The translations under genes and the position numbers were made by a program. The notes under the pieces are model-generated. The model did not search any database. It saw only the letters and a list, made by a program, of their open reading frames with translations, and was not told the origin of the DNA. 64,000 nt of DNA from an uncultured Erythrobacter sp. Its GTDB lineage: Bacteria > Pseudomonadota > Alphaproteobacteria > Sphingomonadales > Sphingomonadaceae. The stretch spans positions 1-64,000 of the forward strand of contig CANMSD010000003.1 of the NCBI GenBank assembly GCA_947500645.1. Reading direction: 5' to 3'. This document shows, piece after piece, positions 1 through 10,900 of this stretch; within the stretch, counting starts at the first letter, position 1, and every line of letters begins with the position of its first letter.

Positions 1-109
1 ATGATCACCACATCGATCGTCTCAAGCGTCACAACATTCCCTCCCCATCAATCCCAAAAACGCCATGCGACAAAAGCGAACCCAATTGACGACGATAGCT
101 AATCCAAAA

Positions 110-123
110 TGTAACCGGTTGCA
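110..123. promoter_or_regulatory. Probable LacI-family operator, site 1 (GH97)
   Basis: The 14-base dyad TGTAACCGGTTGCA has the 8-bp core AACCGGTT (113-120) with a central CG, as LacI-family operators usually have. The same core occurs at 7839-7846 and 16427-16434, each time in front of polysaccharide-degradation genes, and a LacI-family regulator is encoded at 16482-17480. The site lies just upstream of the GH97 gene. Regulator assignment is inference. Confidence 0.7.
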
Positions 124-175
124 CGAAAAATGAGTATGCCGCATGATCTGCACCGATAATGCAAAGGGATTTGGT

Positions 176-2233
176 GTGGCAGTTCGAGAAGCTTGTAGGC
201 ACTTGCGTGCATCTATCCCGTTGATTCTTGGCATGCTGCTGTTGACGCACGCCGCGACGGCGAGTGCGCGTGACGACATTACATATCGGCAGTGCTCGCC
301 CGAAGGTCGTCTGTGCTTTGTTGTCACTACTGTCGAAACGATGGCGACTTATCGCGTAGAGCGCGATGGGAAGATGGTGATCGCGCCTTCCCAACTCGGC
401 TTTATGTTACGTGGTGCTGGGAAATGGGAACGCAGCATGCGTCTGGGAGAGCCTGTAAGGCGCAGCAACGACGAAACCTGGGAACAACCTTGGGGCGAGA
501 GCCGCCTCGTTACCGACCATCACAACGAGATGAGTGTGCCGATCATCGAGCAGCGCAAGGCCAGGCGCGCGATCAATCTCGTCGTACGGGTGTTCGACAG
601 CGGGGTCGGCTTCCGCTTTGAGTTTCCCGACCATCCGCAATTGCGCGACGTGATGATCGATGAGGAACTGACCGAATTTGTTATTGCTGGCGATGCCGAG
701 GCTTGGTGGATCCCGGGCGGTGAGTGGAACCGCTACGAATATATCTATAGCCATACTCCGGCGCGCGAAGTGGGCACTGCGCATTCGCCGATCACTTTCC
801 GCCGTACTGATGGCCTGCATATCGCTATCCACGAAGCGGCACTGGCGGACTATGCTGGCTTTTGGCTCCAGCGGATCGATGGGCAGCGTTTTCGCACGCG
901 GCTTGCGCCCTCGTCGCAGCCATGGAAGGTGCGAGGCGATGCGCCGTTTCACACGCCGTGGCGAGTGATCCTGATTGCCGAGGACGCACCGGCGCTTTAC
1001 GCCGCCTCCGACATCATCCTCAATCTCAACGAGCCCAACAAGTTGGGCGATGTGAGCTGGGTGCGGCCGCACAAATATATCGGCATCTGGTGGGCGATGC
1101 ATCTTGACCAGTGGAGCTGGAACGACGGTCCCAAGCATGGGGGTACGACTGAAAATGCGCTGCGCTATATCGACTTCGCAGCCGAGCATGGTTTCGGTTC
1201 GGTCCTGATCGAGGGCTGGAATGTGGGCTGGTGGAGCGAGAGCGGCCGCAATTTCAAATTTGCCGAAGCGGTTCCCGGACACGATATGGATCGGGTCTCC
1301 GCATATGCGAAGGCGAAGGGCATCGAGATCATGGGCCACCATGAAACCGCGGGCAATGCTGGGCTTTACGAGCGGCAGCTAGAGGCGGCCTACGACTACT
1401 ACGAACGGCAGGGCGTGCGTTCAGTTAAGACAGGCTATGTCGCCGATGCAGGCGGTGTTTTGCGCGAGGACCCCGATGGTACCGAGCGGTGGGAATGGCA
1501 TGACGGCCAGTACATGGCGCGACATCATGTGCGCATCGCCCAGGCCGCAGCAGAGCACCGTATCGCAATCAACGCACATGAGCCGATCAAGGACACCGGC
1601 ATGCGCCGTACCTACCCAAACCTTCTGACACGCGAAGGCGCACGGGGCATGGAATACCAAGCCTGGGGAGAGCCGCCGAACCCAGCCTCGCACGAGCCAA
1701 CACTACTGTTCACGCGAATGCTCTCGGGGCCGTTCGACCTCACTCCCGGTATTGTCAGTCTGGAGGGGCGCGACGGCCGCGCTATCCCCAGTACGCTCGC
1801 GCGCCAACTGGCCGATTACGTGGTGATCTACTCGCCGCTGCAAATGGCTGCGGACCTGCCCGAGAATTACTTGAAGCAGCCCGATGCGTTCGAGTTCATC
1901 AAACGCGTTCCGGTCGACTGGGAGCAAACTCGCGTGCTTGAGGGGCGGATCGGCGAATATGCGATCGTGGCGCGACAACGTCGTGGCGGAAACGACTGGT
2001 GGATCGGCGGCGTGACCAATAGCAAGCGGCGTGAAGTCGCAATCGACCTCGCCTTCATCGATCCAGGCGCGCGCTACACCGCTGAAATCTGGCGCGACGG
2101 TCCGGGTGGCGGGATTGAGGGTGACCGCTTTGCGATGGTGCGTGAGACCCGCGAGGTTACCTCTGCCAGCAAACTCTCGGTGATGATGGAGGCCGGCGGA
2201 GGCTTCGCGATATCGCTGAGGCCAGTCGAGTGA
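176..2233 (+). CDS. GH97 alpha-glucosidase (SusB-like), exported
   Basis: Glycoside hydrolase family 97. The central region carries the family hallmark WWIPGGEW and EYIYSHTPA segments. Further on, VKTGYV followed by INAHEP and RTYPNL matches the inverting SusB-type alpha-glucosidase pattern rather than the retaining alpha-galactosidase type (VKVDF), and NAHE holds one catalytic glutamate. A hydrophobic segment ending in ATASA is a Sec signal, so the enzyme is probably periplasmic. I chose the GTG at 176 because AAAGGGA precedes it at 162-168 and it gives a normal-length signal peptide. An ATG at 143 is in frame but has no visible ribosome site and would give an over-long N-terminus. The gene stands alone behind operator site 1 and converges on the sulfatase operon. 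The exact alpha-linked substrate is not determined. Confidence 0.9.
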   Translation: MAVREACRHLRASIPLILGMLLLTHAATASARDDITYRQCSPEGRLCFVVTTVETMATYRVERDGKMVIAPSQLGFMLRGAGKWERSMRLGEPVRRSNDETWEQPWGESRLVTDHHNEMSVPIIEQRKARRAINLVVRVFDSGVGFRFEFPDHPQLRDVMIDEELTEFVIAGDAEAWWIPGGEWNRYEYIYSHTPAREVGTAHSPITFRRTDGLHIAIHEAALADYAGFWLQRIDGQRFRTRLAPSSQPWKVRGDAPFHTPWRVILIAEDAPALYAASDIILNLNEPNKLGDVSWVRPHKYIGIWWAMHLDQWSWNDGPKHGGTTENALRYIDFAAEHGFGSVLIEGWNVGWWSESGRNFKFAEAVPGHDMDRVSAYAKAKGIEIMGHHETAGNAGLYERQLEAAYDYYERQGVRSVKTGYVADAGGVLREDPDGTERWEWHDGQYMARHHVRIAQAAAEHRIAINAHEPIKDTGMRRTYPNLLTREGARGMEYQAWGEPPNPASHEPTLLFTRMLSGPFDLTPGIVSLEGRDGRAIPSTLARQLADYVVIYSPLQMAADLPENYLKQPDAFEFIKRVPVDWEQTRVLEGRIGEYAIVARQRRGGNDWWIGGVTNSKRREVAIDLAFIDPGARYTAEIWRDGPGGGIEGDRFAMVRETREVTSASKLSVMMEAGGGFAISLRPVE

Positions 2234-2314
2234 GCGAGAAATCTTGGCATGTGCGGCAGCTTCTGATGATATCGTCGAAGACCGAGCGGTTGCGGGTCTA
2301 CATTTCGACGGGGT

Positions 2315-3721
2315 CTATCTTTCGAATTCCGTACGGCGTGTTCGCTTGTCCAAAATCGGAAAGACGTTCCTGTCATATCCGTATTGAGCCGGAATATTCT
2401 GCCTGTCCCATTCAAGATAGGCGCTCTCCAATCGCGCCACGACATCGGGGCGCTCGTCGAGGACATTCCTGCGCTCGGATGGATCGTCGGCCAGATTAAA
2501 CAGTTCCTTTGTCTCGCCGTGCTGCACCAGCTTCCACTCTGCATCCCGCACAGCTCTGTGATTGACCATTTTCCAAAACAAGTAGCGGCGAGACAATTCC
2601 GGTCGAGCGCCACTGAGATATTCCAACATGTTCATCCCGTCGATCTGCAAATCGTCAGAATTTGTGGGCTCGGTCAAGCCGGCCGCGGAGAAGATGGTTG
2701 CGGCGATGTCGAGAGACGACACAGGTAAAGTGTAGATCTTGCCTTGGGGGACTTTTCCGGGCCACTTAACCGCGAAAGGAACGCGAATACCTCCTTCGTA
2801 GTAGGATCCTTTCGTCCCGCGCAGGGGCATATTGTAAGAGTAATTGTCGGTTGGTTGCCCGCCATTATCGCTCAGGAAAAAGATGAGCGTATTGCTCTCG
2901 AGTCCCTCTGTTTCGATCTTGTCCAACACGCGGCCCACATTCCTGTCCATCGCGTGGAGCATCGCGAGCAAGGTTCGCCTTCTTTCGCTCTTCACGTGGC
3001 GAAATTTTGCAAGATCGTCCGCTGTCGCCTGTAGGGGGGCGTGCACCGAGCTGAACGGCAAATAGAGGAAAAAAGGCGCGTCCTTGTTTTCCTCTATGAA
3101 GCGCAGGGATTCATCTCCGATCGCATCGGTCAAGTACCGGTTTTCCGACTCGACCAAGGCGTTGCCTCGCATGAATTTTTCTTCGGTATTGTTCTCGTCG
3201 AAATAGAGTGCCGCGCCCTCCAGGAAGCCGAAGAATTCGTCGAACCCGCGATTGATCGGCATCAGGCCTTCATCGCCCCGCTCTCCGCCGAGGTGCCATT
3301 TGCCGAAGACAGCGGTGGCATAGCCTCTCGCCTTCAGGCGTTCCGAAATCAGTTTTTCGGAAGGGGGAACACCGACCCGCACGGATTCGTGCAGCTTATA
3401 AGGCGCGGGATTGTCTTCGCTGCCGAACCGTTGCTGGTACCTGCCGGTCAGCAGGCCCGCTCGCGTGGGTCCGCAAACTGAGGCTGTCACATAGCCTTGC
3501 GTAAACGCAACGCCCTCACTGGCCAGCTTGTCGATGTGAGGAGTGCGGACGGTATCGCTGCCTAGGAATCCTACGTCCGCATAGCCAAGATCATCGGCCA
3601 ATATGATTACTATATTGGGCGCATTGGTGGGGGGAGTTGTTGTCGATGGTGTGCTCTGACACCCAAAGCTCGCCGCTGAGAATATCACGAGTATCAGAAA
3701 CGTTCTCAGATCCTTTGCCAT
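2315..3721 (-). CDS. S1-family sulfatase lipoprotein
   Basis: Type I sulfatase of 468 aa. The N-terminus MAKDLRTF leads into a hydrophobic stretch and a lipobox ending FGC, so it is probably a lipoprotein. NIVIILADDLGYADVG is the metal-binding start of the sulfatase domain. C83 in C-G-P-T-R is the CxPxR site converted to formylglycine. Later motifs include the FGKWHLGG segment and FLSDNGG. The ATG at 3721 is taken because longer readings run into the preceding gene and lack a signal peptide. It lies 10 bases after the second sulfatase and is last in the GH3-sulfatase-sulfatase operon. It probably removes sulfate esters from an alga-type glycan before glycosidase action; the sugar position cannot be read from sequence. 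No formylglycine-generating enzyme is in the window. Confidence 0.9.
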   Translation of the reverse strand: MAKDLRTFLILVIFSAASFGCQSTPSTTTPPTNAPNIVIILADDLGYADVGFLGSDTVRTPHIDKLASEGVAFTQGYVTASVCGPTRAGLLTGRYQQRFGSEDNPAPYKLHESVRVGVPPSEKLISERLKARGYATAVFGKWHLGGERGDEGLMPINRGFDEFFGFLEGAALYFDENNTEEKFMRGNALVESENRYLTDAIGDESLRFIEENKDAPFFLYLPFSSVHAPLQATADDLAKFRHVKSERRRTLLAMLHAMDRNVGRVLDKIETEGLESNTLIFFLSDNGGQPTDNYSYNMPLRGTKGSYYEGGIRVPFAVKWPGKVPQGKIYTLPVSSLDIAATIFSAAGLTEPTNSDDLQIDGMNMLEYLSGARPELSRRYLFWKMVNHRAVRDAEWKLVQHGETKELFNLADDPSERRNVLDERPDVVARLESAYLEWDRQNIPAQYGYDRNVFPILDKRTRRTEFER

Positions 3722-3731
3722 CTTTGTCACG

Positions 3732-5393
3732 TCAATCTTCCGCGTGATGCCCCGCAGCCGCCTCCGCATCACGCTGTCCTTTGGCCACCGCCCATAGCGG
3801 ATCGCGGACTGCCGGCCCGTCGCTGTCCCTGTATTTCGTCCGCAACCGCTCAAGCGTCACCTTCAATTGCGCGATGACTGGCTGAGCCGCCGGATCATCA
3901 ATGCGATTGCGCATTTCGGTGGGGTCGGTCGCGAGATCGTAGAATTCCCACTGGTTGATATCGCCATAAAAGCGCATCAGTTTGTAGCGGCCTGATTTGA
4001 CGCCGTAATGTGCCCGCACAGCGTGGAATCCGGGATATTCGTAATAGTGGTAGTAGATGTCGTCGCGCCAATCGGTGGGGGGTGTGCCGTCGACTACATC
4101 GCGCAAGGAACGACCTTGGATCGTCTCACGTTCGGGGAGCCTAGCATAGTCGAGAAAGGTCGGGGCGTAGTCGACATTCTGCACCGGCACACTGATCCGC
4201 GTGCCCGGCGCTATGTGGCCGGGATATTGCATTACGAACGGCGTGCGCAGCGATTCCTCATACATGAAGCGCTTGTCGAACCAGCCATGCTCGCCGAGGT
4301 AGAAGCCCTGGTCCGAGGTATAGACGACAATGGTGTTCTCCGCCTGTCCAGAAGTCTCCAGCCAGTCGAGGACGCGGCCCACACTGTCGTCGACTGCGGC
4401 CACCGTGCCGAGATATTCGTTCATGTAGCGCTGGTACTTCCAGATCGCCATGTCGCGCTCGCTCATATCGGCCGCGTTCATCGCGTCGTTGCCCGGTTGC
4501 AGCGCGCCGAAATAGGCCTCGCGCTGTGCCTCGGTCATGCGGTCGAAATCGTCGGCCCACGGATTAAAACGCAGTTCTCTGGAACCTACCTCGGTGGTCA
4601 TCTTGAGGTCGTGGCCTTCATACATGTCGCGGTAGATGTTCATTTCCTGCGCCCCTGCCGCAGGTCTACCGTCATAATGGTCGAAATAATTGGTCGGCAC
4701 TGGAAACTCGGTGCCGAGGTATTTCTGCACGTGGCGTATCGCCGGCATGAAATTGCGGTGCGGCGCCTTGTGGTGGATAAGGATGGCGAAAGGCTCGCCC
4801 GCATCAGCATTCTTGTCGAGCCACTCGATGCTCAGATCGGTCACGATATCGGACGCATAACCCTCCACGACACTGCGCCCTGTCGGCGTGATGATATCGG
4901 GATTGTAGTATTTGCCCTGGTCATCGAGCACCGCCCACTCGCCAATCCCTGCACCCTCTGGCGAGTAGTTGAGGTGCCACTTGCCGAACAACGCGGTCCG
5001 GTAGCCCGACTGGTCGAGCTCGCGGACCCAGTTCCACGAAGAGTTGTCGAACTTCTGGCCGTTCTTGGTGAAGCCATGAAGATGACTGAACTGGCCGGTG
5101 AGCATGGTCGCCCGGCTTGGGCCGCAGAGTGAATTGGTAACGTAGCTGTTCTCGAACAGTGCGCCGTTGGCGGCGATGCGGTCGATATTGGGCGTCGGGG
5201 CAAGCTTGCCGATCTCGGTGCCGTATGCGGAGATCGCCGTTTGCGCATGATCGTCGGACATAATGAAGATGATGTTCGGGCGTTTCTCATCACCCGCGAC
5301 CGGCGCAGCAGCGGTGCGCCCCGTGGGCGCAGCGATACAGCCGGAGAGCGCAAAGCCTACTGCAAGGTAGGCGGCGAAGGCTTGGCGGATCAT
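3732..5393 (-). CDS. S1-family sulfatase, second type, lipoprotein
   Basis: A 553-aa sulfatase clearly different from its neighbour. Signal MIRQAFAAYLAVGFALSGC ends in a lipobox cysteine. NIIFIMSDDH begins the catalytic domain, and C90 in C-G-P-S-R is the formylglycine site. TSDQGFYLGEHGWFDKR and the FGKWHLN segment are also conserved. Overall it resembles the N-acetylglucosamine/N-sulfoglucosamine sulfatase branch, but I cannot assign a subfamily. The start at 5393 follows GGAGTGAG and sits five bases after the GH3 stop, indicating translational coupling. A single operon would give two sulfatases with different positional specificities plus a beta-glucosidase. Confidence 0.9.
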   Translation of the reverse strand: MIRQAFAAYLAVGFALSGCIAAPTGRTAAAPVAGDEKRPNIIFIMSDDHAQTAISAYGTEIGKLAPTPNIDRIAANGALFENSYVTNSLCGPSRATMLTGQFSHLHGFTKNGQKFDNSSWNWVRELDQSGYRTALFGKWHLNYSPEGAGIGEWAVLDDQGKYYNPDIITPTGRSVVEGYASDIVTDLSIEWLDKNADAGEPFAILIHHKAPHRNFMPAIRHVQKYLGTEFPVPTNYFDHYDGRPAAGAQEMNIYRDMYEGHDLKMTTEVGSRELRFNPWADDFDRMTEAQREAYFGALQPGNDAMNAADMSERDMAIWKYQRYMNEYLGTVAAVDDSVGRVLDWLETSGQAENTIVVYTSDQGFYLGEHGWFDKRFMYEESLRTPFVMQYPGHIAPGTRISVPVQNVDYAPTFLDYARLPERETIQGRSLRDVVDGTPPTDWRDDIYYHYYEYPGFHAVRAHYGVKSGRYKLMRFYGDINQWEFYDLATDPTEMRNRIDDPAAQPVIAQLKVTLERLRTKYRDSDGPAVRDPLWAVAKGQRDAEAAAGHHAED

Positions 5394-5398
5394 GATGC

Positions 5399-7744
5399 TC
5401 ACTCCGTTAGCGTGAAGGTTACGGGCGTGCTGGCCTTGGCGCCAGAGGACGGTGCGATCCAAAGTCGGAACTCTCCCGGTTCCCAGCCAAGGGTCATGTC
5501 GGCGCGGGTAAAGGCTAAGTCCTCGGGCCTCAGCGTGAAGGACACCGATCGGCTCTCACCGGGCTCCAGCATGATCTTCACAAAGCCCTTGAGCTCCTGC
5601 ACCGGCCGAGTGACTGAGCCGACCAGATCGCGCACATAGAGCTGCACCACTTCCTCGCCCGCGCGTTCACCGGTATTGGTGATTGTCGCGCTGGCAGTGA
5701 TTGAGCCACTCGGTCTCATCTCATCTGCGCTCAAGACAACCGGCGAATAGCTGAAACTCGTATAGCTGAGCCCGTGACCGAAGGGATAGAGCGGTGTGTT
5801 GGGGGTGGCGAGATAACGCGAGACATACTTCGCGTTGTCCGCACCAAGTTCGATCGGGCGACCGGTGTTCTTCATGTCGTAGTGGATCGGCACTTGGCCG
5901 ACATTGCGCGGGAAGGTGACCGGTAGCTTGCCCGAAGGGTTGTAGTCGCCGAACAGCACATCAGCCACTGCATGTCCGCCCTGCGTGCCGGGATACCAGG
6001 CGTGGAGGATGGCGGAGACGTTCGCCTCGGCCCATTCGATGGAATTGGGCCTTCCGCTGAGGAGGACCAGTACAACGGGCTTGCCCGTGGCGACGAGCTG
6101 CTCGAGCAGAGCTTGCTGGTTGCCGGGCAGGTCCAGCGAGGTGCGGCTCGCCGCCTCGCCGGTCATATCCCATTTCTCGCCCATTGCGGCGATTATGACA
6201 TCTGATCTGCGCGCAAGATCGAGCGCTTCTCCGAAGCCATCGGTCTTGCCGGAATCGGCGAATTCGTAACTGGCGCCCTTGGCGTAGGAGACGATCGTTC
6301 CCGAGTGCGTGCGCGCCTCGAGACCTTCCATGATGGTCACGGGCCGAGTCCGCCTGTCGCCGCCGGCTGCCCAGCTGCCGATCATATCCGGCTTGCTGTT
6401 GCCGAGAGGGCCGATGACCGCGATCGATTGTGCTGAAGTAGCCAGCGGCAACACCTGGCTCTCGTTCTTAAGCAGCACCATCGACTTGCGCGCCACATCG
6501 CGCGCCGCCTCAAGGAATTCGGGTTTGTAGAGCGTCGCCTTCTCGCGCTCCTCGTCGGCATAACGATAGGGGTCTTCGAACAGGCCGAGCCGGTACTTCA
6601 TCTCCAGGATACGGCGAACCGCTTTGTCGATCTGATCGATACTCACTGTGCCTTCGCCAACGGATTTGGCGAGGTTCTCCATGTAGACCGCGCCCTGCAT
6701 ATCCATGTCGACCCCAGCGTTTAGGGCCTGTTCGCCAGCCTGCTTCAAATCCTTTGCATAGCCGTGCGGCACCATCTCGTTGATCGAGGTGTAGTCGGTG
6801 ACCACGAATCCATCGAATCCCCACTTGTGGCGCAGGATATCGGTGAGCAGGTAGCGGCTCCCGCTTGCGGGAACACCGTCGACTTCATTGAAGCTGGTCA
6901 TGAATGTCGCCACACCGGAATCCACGGCCGCTTTGAACGGCGGAAGGTGGACATCCAGAAGAGTGCGCTCGGAGATGTCGACTGTGTGGTAATCCCGGCC
7001 AGCCTGCGCCCCGCCATAAGCGGCGAAATGCTTCGCGGTTGCCAGGATCGTATCTGTCGCGGCAAGGTCGTTGCCCTGATATCCGCGAACACGCGCCTGG
7101 GCGACCTTCGACCCGAGATAGACATCCTCGCCCGCTCCTTCAGAGATTCGCCCCCAGCGCGGATCACGCGCGATGTCGACCATGGGCGAAAAGGTCCAGT
7201 GGATCCCCTCTGCCGACGCCTCTTGAGCCGAAACGCGAGCGGATTTCTCGATCGCATCTAGGTCCCAGCTCGCGGCTTCTCCCAAAGAGATGGGGAAGAT
7301 GGTGCGATGGCCGTGGATGACGTCGTAGCCGAACAGTAACGGAATCTTGAGCCGCGTTCCATCGACCGCCAGGCCCTGCAGTTCACGCGTATATTGAGAT
7401 GTATAGGCGTTGAAGATCGCCCCGACCCTGCCAGCAGCAACATCTTCCTTGTATCCTTCGCGCAGGGAGGGGCCGGTCGATTCCCAGTTGCTGGTGAGCA
7501 GCGTTAGTTGGCCGATCTTCTCCTGCAGCGTCATCTTACCCATTAAGTCATCGATGAACCGGTCCATCTCCGGATCGGGCGCTGCCCATAGGGGTTCAGC
7601 CTTCGTTGAATCAACACGATGTGACGCGACTTCGAGCGTGGTTGGAGTGCCCGTCGGACGTGTCTCTCCGGAAGCAATGGTGGCGCATCCTGCGAAGGTC
7701 GCTGTCGCTACAATCGCGAAGATAGCCTCGATGACCTTTCTCAT
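5399..7744 (-). CDS. GH3 beta-glucosidase, lipoprotein
   Basis: Glycoside hydrolase family 3 with the usual order: N-terminal TIM-barrel, alpha/beta sandwich domain, and C-terminal fibronectin-III-like domain (from about residue 665). KHFAAYGG and the SFNEVDGVP segment line the active site. D317 in FVVTDY is the expected nucleophile. ATATFAGC is a lipobox, so export and lipidation are likely. The ATG at 7744 is preceded by AAGGGAG. It is the first gene of a three-gene operon with both sulfatases. The promoter lies in the region shared with the divergent TBDR, which holds one copy of each palindromic operator. GH3 enzymes commonly finish beta-gluco-oligosaccharides, including sophorose made by GH144 enzymes; that pairing is inference here. 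Confidence 0.93.
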   Translation of the reverse strand: MRKVIEAIFAIVATATFAGCATIASGETRPTGTPTTLEVASHRVDSTKAEPLWAAPDPEMDRFIDDLMGKMTLQEKIGQLTLLTSNWESTGPSLREGYKEDVAAGRVGAIFNAYTSQYTRELQGLAVDGTRLKIPLLFGYDVIHGHRTIFPISLGEAASWDLDAIEKSARVSAQEASAEGIHWTFSPMVDIARDPRWGRISEGAGEDVYLGSKVAQARVRGYQGNDLAATDTILATAKHFAAYGGAQAGRDYHTVDISERTLLDVHLPPFKAAVDSGVATFMTSFNEVDGVPASGSRYLLTDILRHKWGFDGFVVTDYTSINEMVPHGYAKDLKQAGEQALNAGVDMDMQGAVYMENLAKSVGEGTVSIDQIDKAVRRILEMKYRLGLFEDPYRYADEEREKATLYKPEFLEAARDVARKSMVLLKNESQVLPLATSAQSIAVIGPLGNSKPDMIGSWAAGGDRRTRPVTIMEGLEARTHSGTIVSYAKGASYEFADSGKTDGFGEALDLARRSDVIIAAMGEKWDMTGEAASRTSLDLPGNQQALLEQLVATGKPVVLVLLSGRPNSIEWAEANVSAILHAWYPGTQGGHAVADVLFGDYNPSGKLPVTFPRNVGQVPIHYDMKNTGRPIELGADNAKYVSRYLATPNTPLYPFGHGLSYTSFSYSPVVLSADEMRPSGSITASATITNTGERAGEEVVQLYVRDLVGSVTRPVQELKGFVKIMLEPGESRSVSFTLRPEDLAFTRADMTLGWEPGEFRLWIAPSSGAKASTPVTFTLTE

Positions 7745-7775
7745 AACTCACTCCCTTGTCGCTGCTCATTCAGCC

Positions 7776-7793
7776 TGTTGCGCTTTTTCAACA
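7776..7793. promoter_or_regulatory. TBDR-associated palindrome TGTTGC-N6-GCAACA, copy 1
   Basis: TGTTGC, six bases GCTTTT, then TCAACA: one mismatch to the consensus set by the copies at 30099 and 44967. It lies between the GH3 start (7744) and the TBDR start (7942). Confidence 0.5.
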
Positions 7794-7835
7794 CTGACGG
7801 ATTCGGTGCCTCAGCGAAAGGCTATACAGCGATAA

Positions 7836-7849
7836 TGAAACCGGTTACA
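7836..7849. promoter_or_regulatory. Probable LacI-family operator, site 2 (GH3/TBDR)
   Basis: TGAAACCGGTTACA with core AACCGGTT at 7839-7846. It is 92 bases upstream of the GH3 start and 93 upstream of the TBDR start, placed to control both divergent operons. Confidence 0.7.
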
Positions 7850-7941
7850 AGATCATCGAGGATTTGGATTCGAACCGACGCAAAGTGACGGTTTATCCAG
7901 CAACCCCCAAAAAGGGGGAGGCAAATGGGGAGGACAGGACA

Positions 7942-10900
7942 ATGACCAAATCATATCAAGCGCAGTCGAGTCTGGGGCGCCGTCTGGCAGCGGCGCTTGC
8001 TCTGGGAACAGCATGCGGTGCGTTGGGGATCGCCGGCGCAGCCTCAACCCATGCGCAGGAAGCTAACGCTTCGTTGCGCGGCAACATCACAACGGAAAGT
8101 CAGGTTAGCGAGGTCACTGCGGTCAATGTCGACACTGGCGTAAGGCGGACCGTCTCCATCGAAGGTGACGGCGACTATGTCTTTGCCTCGCTGCGTCCAG
8201 GGACTTACCGCCTGGAGTTAAGCACGACCGATGGGGTTAAGGCGACCGAAGAATTCTCCCTGCTTGTTGCACAGGATGCGGTGCTGGACTTCGACCTTAC
8301 TGAAGCGGGTGCTAGCAGCGCGACTGCCGCCGGAGCGGTGAATGAGGAGAACGTGATTATTGTCTCGTCCGACCGCCTTCGTTTTATGGAAGGTGGCGAA
8401 GTCGGCCTCAACATCACCCAGCGCCAGATCGAGACCCTGCCGCAGAACAACCGCAATTTCCTTGCATTCGCCGATCTGGCCCCTGGAGTGCAATTCGTCA
8501 CCAACGGAGCAGGGCAGTCTCGTCTTCAGGGAGGCGCGCAGGACAGTCGCACGACCAATATTTTCATCGATGGTGTCGGGCAAAAAGACTTCGTGCTGAA
8601 GAACGGGATCACAGGTCAGGATTCGACGGCGGGCAACCCGTTTCCACAGTCGGCAATCGGTGAATACCGCGTGCTAAGCTCGAACTACAAAGCCGAGTTC
8701 GATCAAGTAAGCTCAGTCGCGATTACGGCTGTGACGCGTTCCGGTACAAACGAGTTTCATGGAGAGGTCTTCTTTGAATACTCCGACGAAAGCTTGAGAT
8801 CGAGAAAACCGGATGAGAAATTCAGCGGCTCGCCGCGGATTCCCACCGAGATCGACGTGCCGAAAACGCCTCAAGAGGATATGCAATTCGGGGTCTCACT
8901 TTCCGGTCCTATCATTCAGGACAAGCTGTTCTTCTTTGCCGCCTACGAGGGCAAACGGATCGATCAGCCGCTCGATATCCAGCCTGGCGACGCGAATAAC
9001 GTCGCAAATATTCCAGCGAACTTTCAGAGCGAATTCGGCTCGTTTTCGAAGCGTTTTAATGAGGACCTCGTCTTCGGAAAGATCGACTTTGCACCCAACA
9101 GCACCGATCTCTTCCAGGCATCTCTGAAGTACCGCAAGGAAACAGGTGACGGGATTAACTCAGGCTCGAACCTGCGGAGCACAACAGTCGACCAGAATGT
9201 CGAGGAATGGCGCGGCCTGCTGCGATGGGAGCACACGGCTGACAATTGGGTCAACGATCTTAAGTTCACCTATGAGGACGCTTCTTGGTTCCCAACCCCG
9301 CGTGCGTTCGAGAATTCTTTTCGTTTCGAGGATGCCAACGGTCAACAACTCTTCTTGTCCGGCGGCGGCGTAAACTTCCAGGACAAGGGGCAGACGGGCT
9401 GGGGTATCCAGAACGACTTCACCTGGATTGGTTTCGACAACCACACGATCAAGGCAGGCGTGAAAGCAAAATGGGTCGAACTCAACTCGTTGCAGCTCAT
9501 CTTCACCAATCCGCGATACACGTACAACACCGAGTACAATGGGGCGACTTTCAACGACGCGCTTCCCTACCGGGTTCAGTTCGGCTTCGATGGTGGTTTG
9601 GGACAGAACCCGATCGTCACTTCCGACAATTTTCAGCTCGGCCTTTATATCCAAGACGATTGGGAGGTTACCGATCGCCTGACGCTCAATCTCGGTATTC
9701 GCTGGGACTATGACCGTACACCGTCCTACGTGAACTTCGTCACATCACAGGCGTCAGTCGATGCGATCTCGCCCGCCAACTACCCAAACCTTGTCAATGC
9801 CGATTACGACATCAGTGACTTCATCTCGACGGGCTCCGAGCGCAGCACCTTTACGGGCGCATTCCAGCCACGGATTGGCTTTAGCTATCTGATCGATCCG
9901 GAGCACGATTTCGTGCTCTTCGGCGGGTTTGGCCGCTCATATGATCGCAACCAGTTCGATTTCCTCCAGCAGGAGGTAAGTCGGGGTGGTTTCACGACGC
10001 GGGACTTCCGGTTCCAGGTGCCCGGTGACGCACGCAATGATTGTACTCCTTCACCGACCTGCGTCCCATGGGATCCGATCTATCTGACCGAGGCTGGACT
10101 AGCTCAACTAGCCGCTTCTGTTGGCCCGGCGGCAGGCGAGGAATTGCGTTTCATCGACAATGATCTGAAGGTTCCTTACTCCGATCAATTCAGTCTAGGA
10201 CTCAGGCGGCAGTTTGGTCTGCTCAATGCTGAGATCGGTTATACGCATATCGAGAGTCGCGACGGCTTCGCCTGGCTGCTCGGCAATAGACGCCCTGACG
10301 GCTCTTTCTTTGCACCGCCCCCGGCCAATCAGAACTCGCCTTTCGGAGACAGGCCCCCGGGTCGCGGGAGCATCATCATAGGTACTAATGGACTCGAGAC
10401 CAACTCGGACTCCGGATACGTCAAGTTGGTCAAGCGCTACACCCAGACTTCGCCATGGAATCTGACCGCGACCTACACTTACACAGAGGCGGAGGAGAAC
10501 CGTTTCTTCGGCCAGACATTCTCACTCGATTTCCCATCGACTGATGACTACCCGTTTCTGTTTTCTCGAGGAGTGTCGAAGCATCGCTTTGTCGCAGCGG
10601 GCGCAGTCGATCTGCCGCTGGAGTTCGTGCTCTCGGGCAAGCTGACCTTGGCCTCGCCGCCGTTCGTAGCGGGCTTTAGGAATGATCCGGATACGGGCGA
10701 GCGTCTTGTCGTCGGCACCTTTGGCAACAACAAGAGTCCGTTTCTGGTGGGAGACATCTGGGCGTTGCGGCAGCTTGACTTGGCACTTGCGAAATACATC
10801 AACTTGCCGTTCCTATCCGGTGACTCCCGCATCAGGTTTCGGGTTGACGTCCTCAACGTCCTGAACGAGCAAAATTATGTAAACTACAATGGCAATGCTC

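Noticed and set aside
4008..5132. Plus-strand frame of 374 codons antisense to a sulfatase
   Set aside because: No recognised motif; explained by codon bias of the sulfatase on the other strand.
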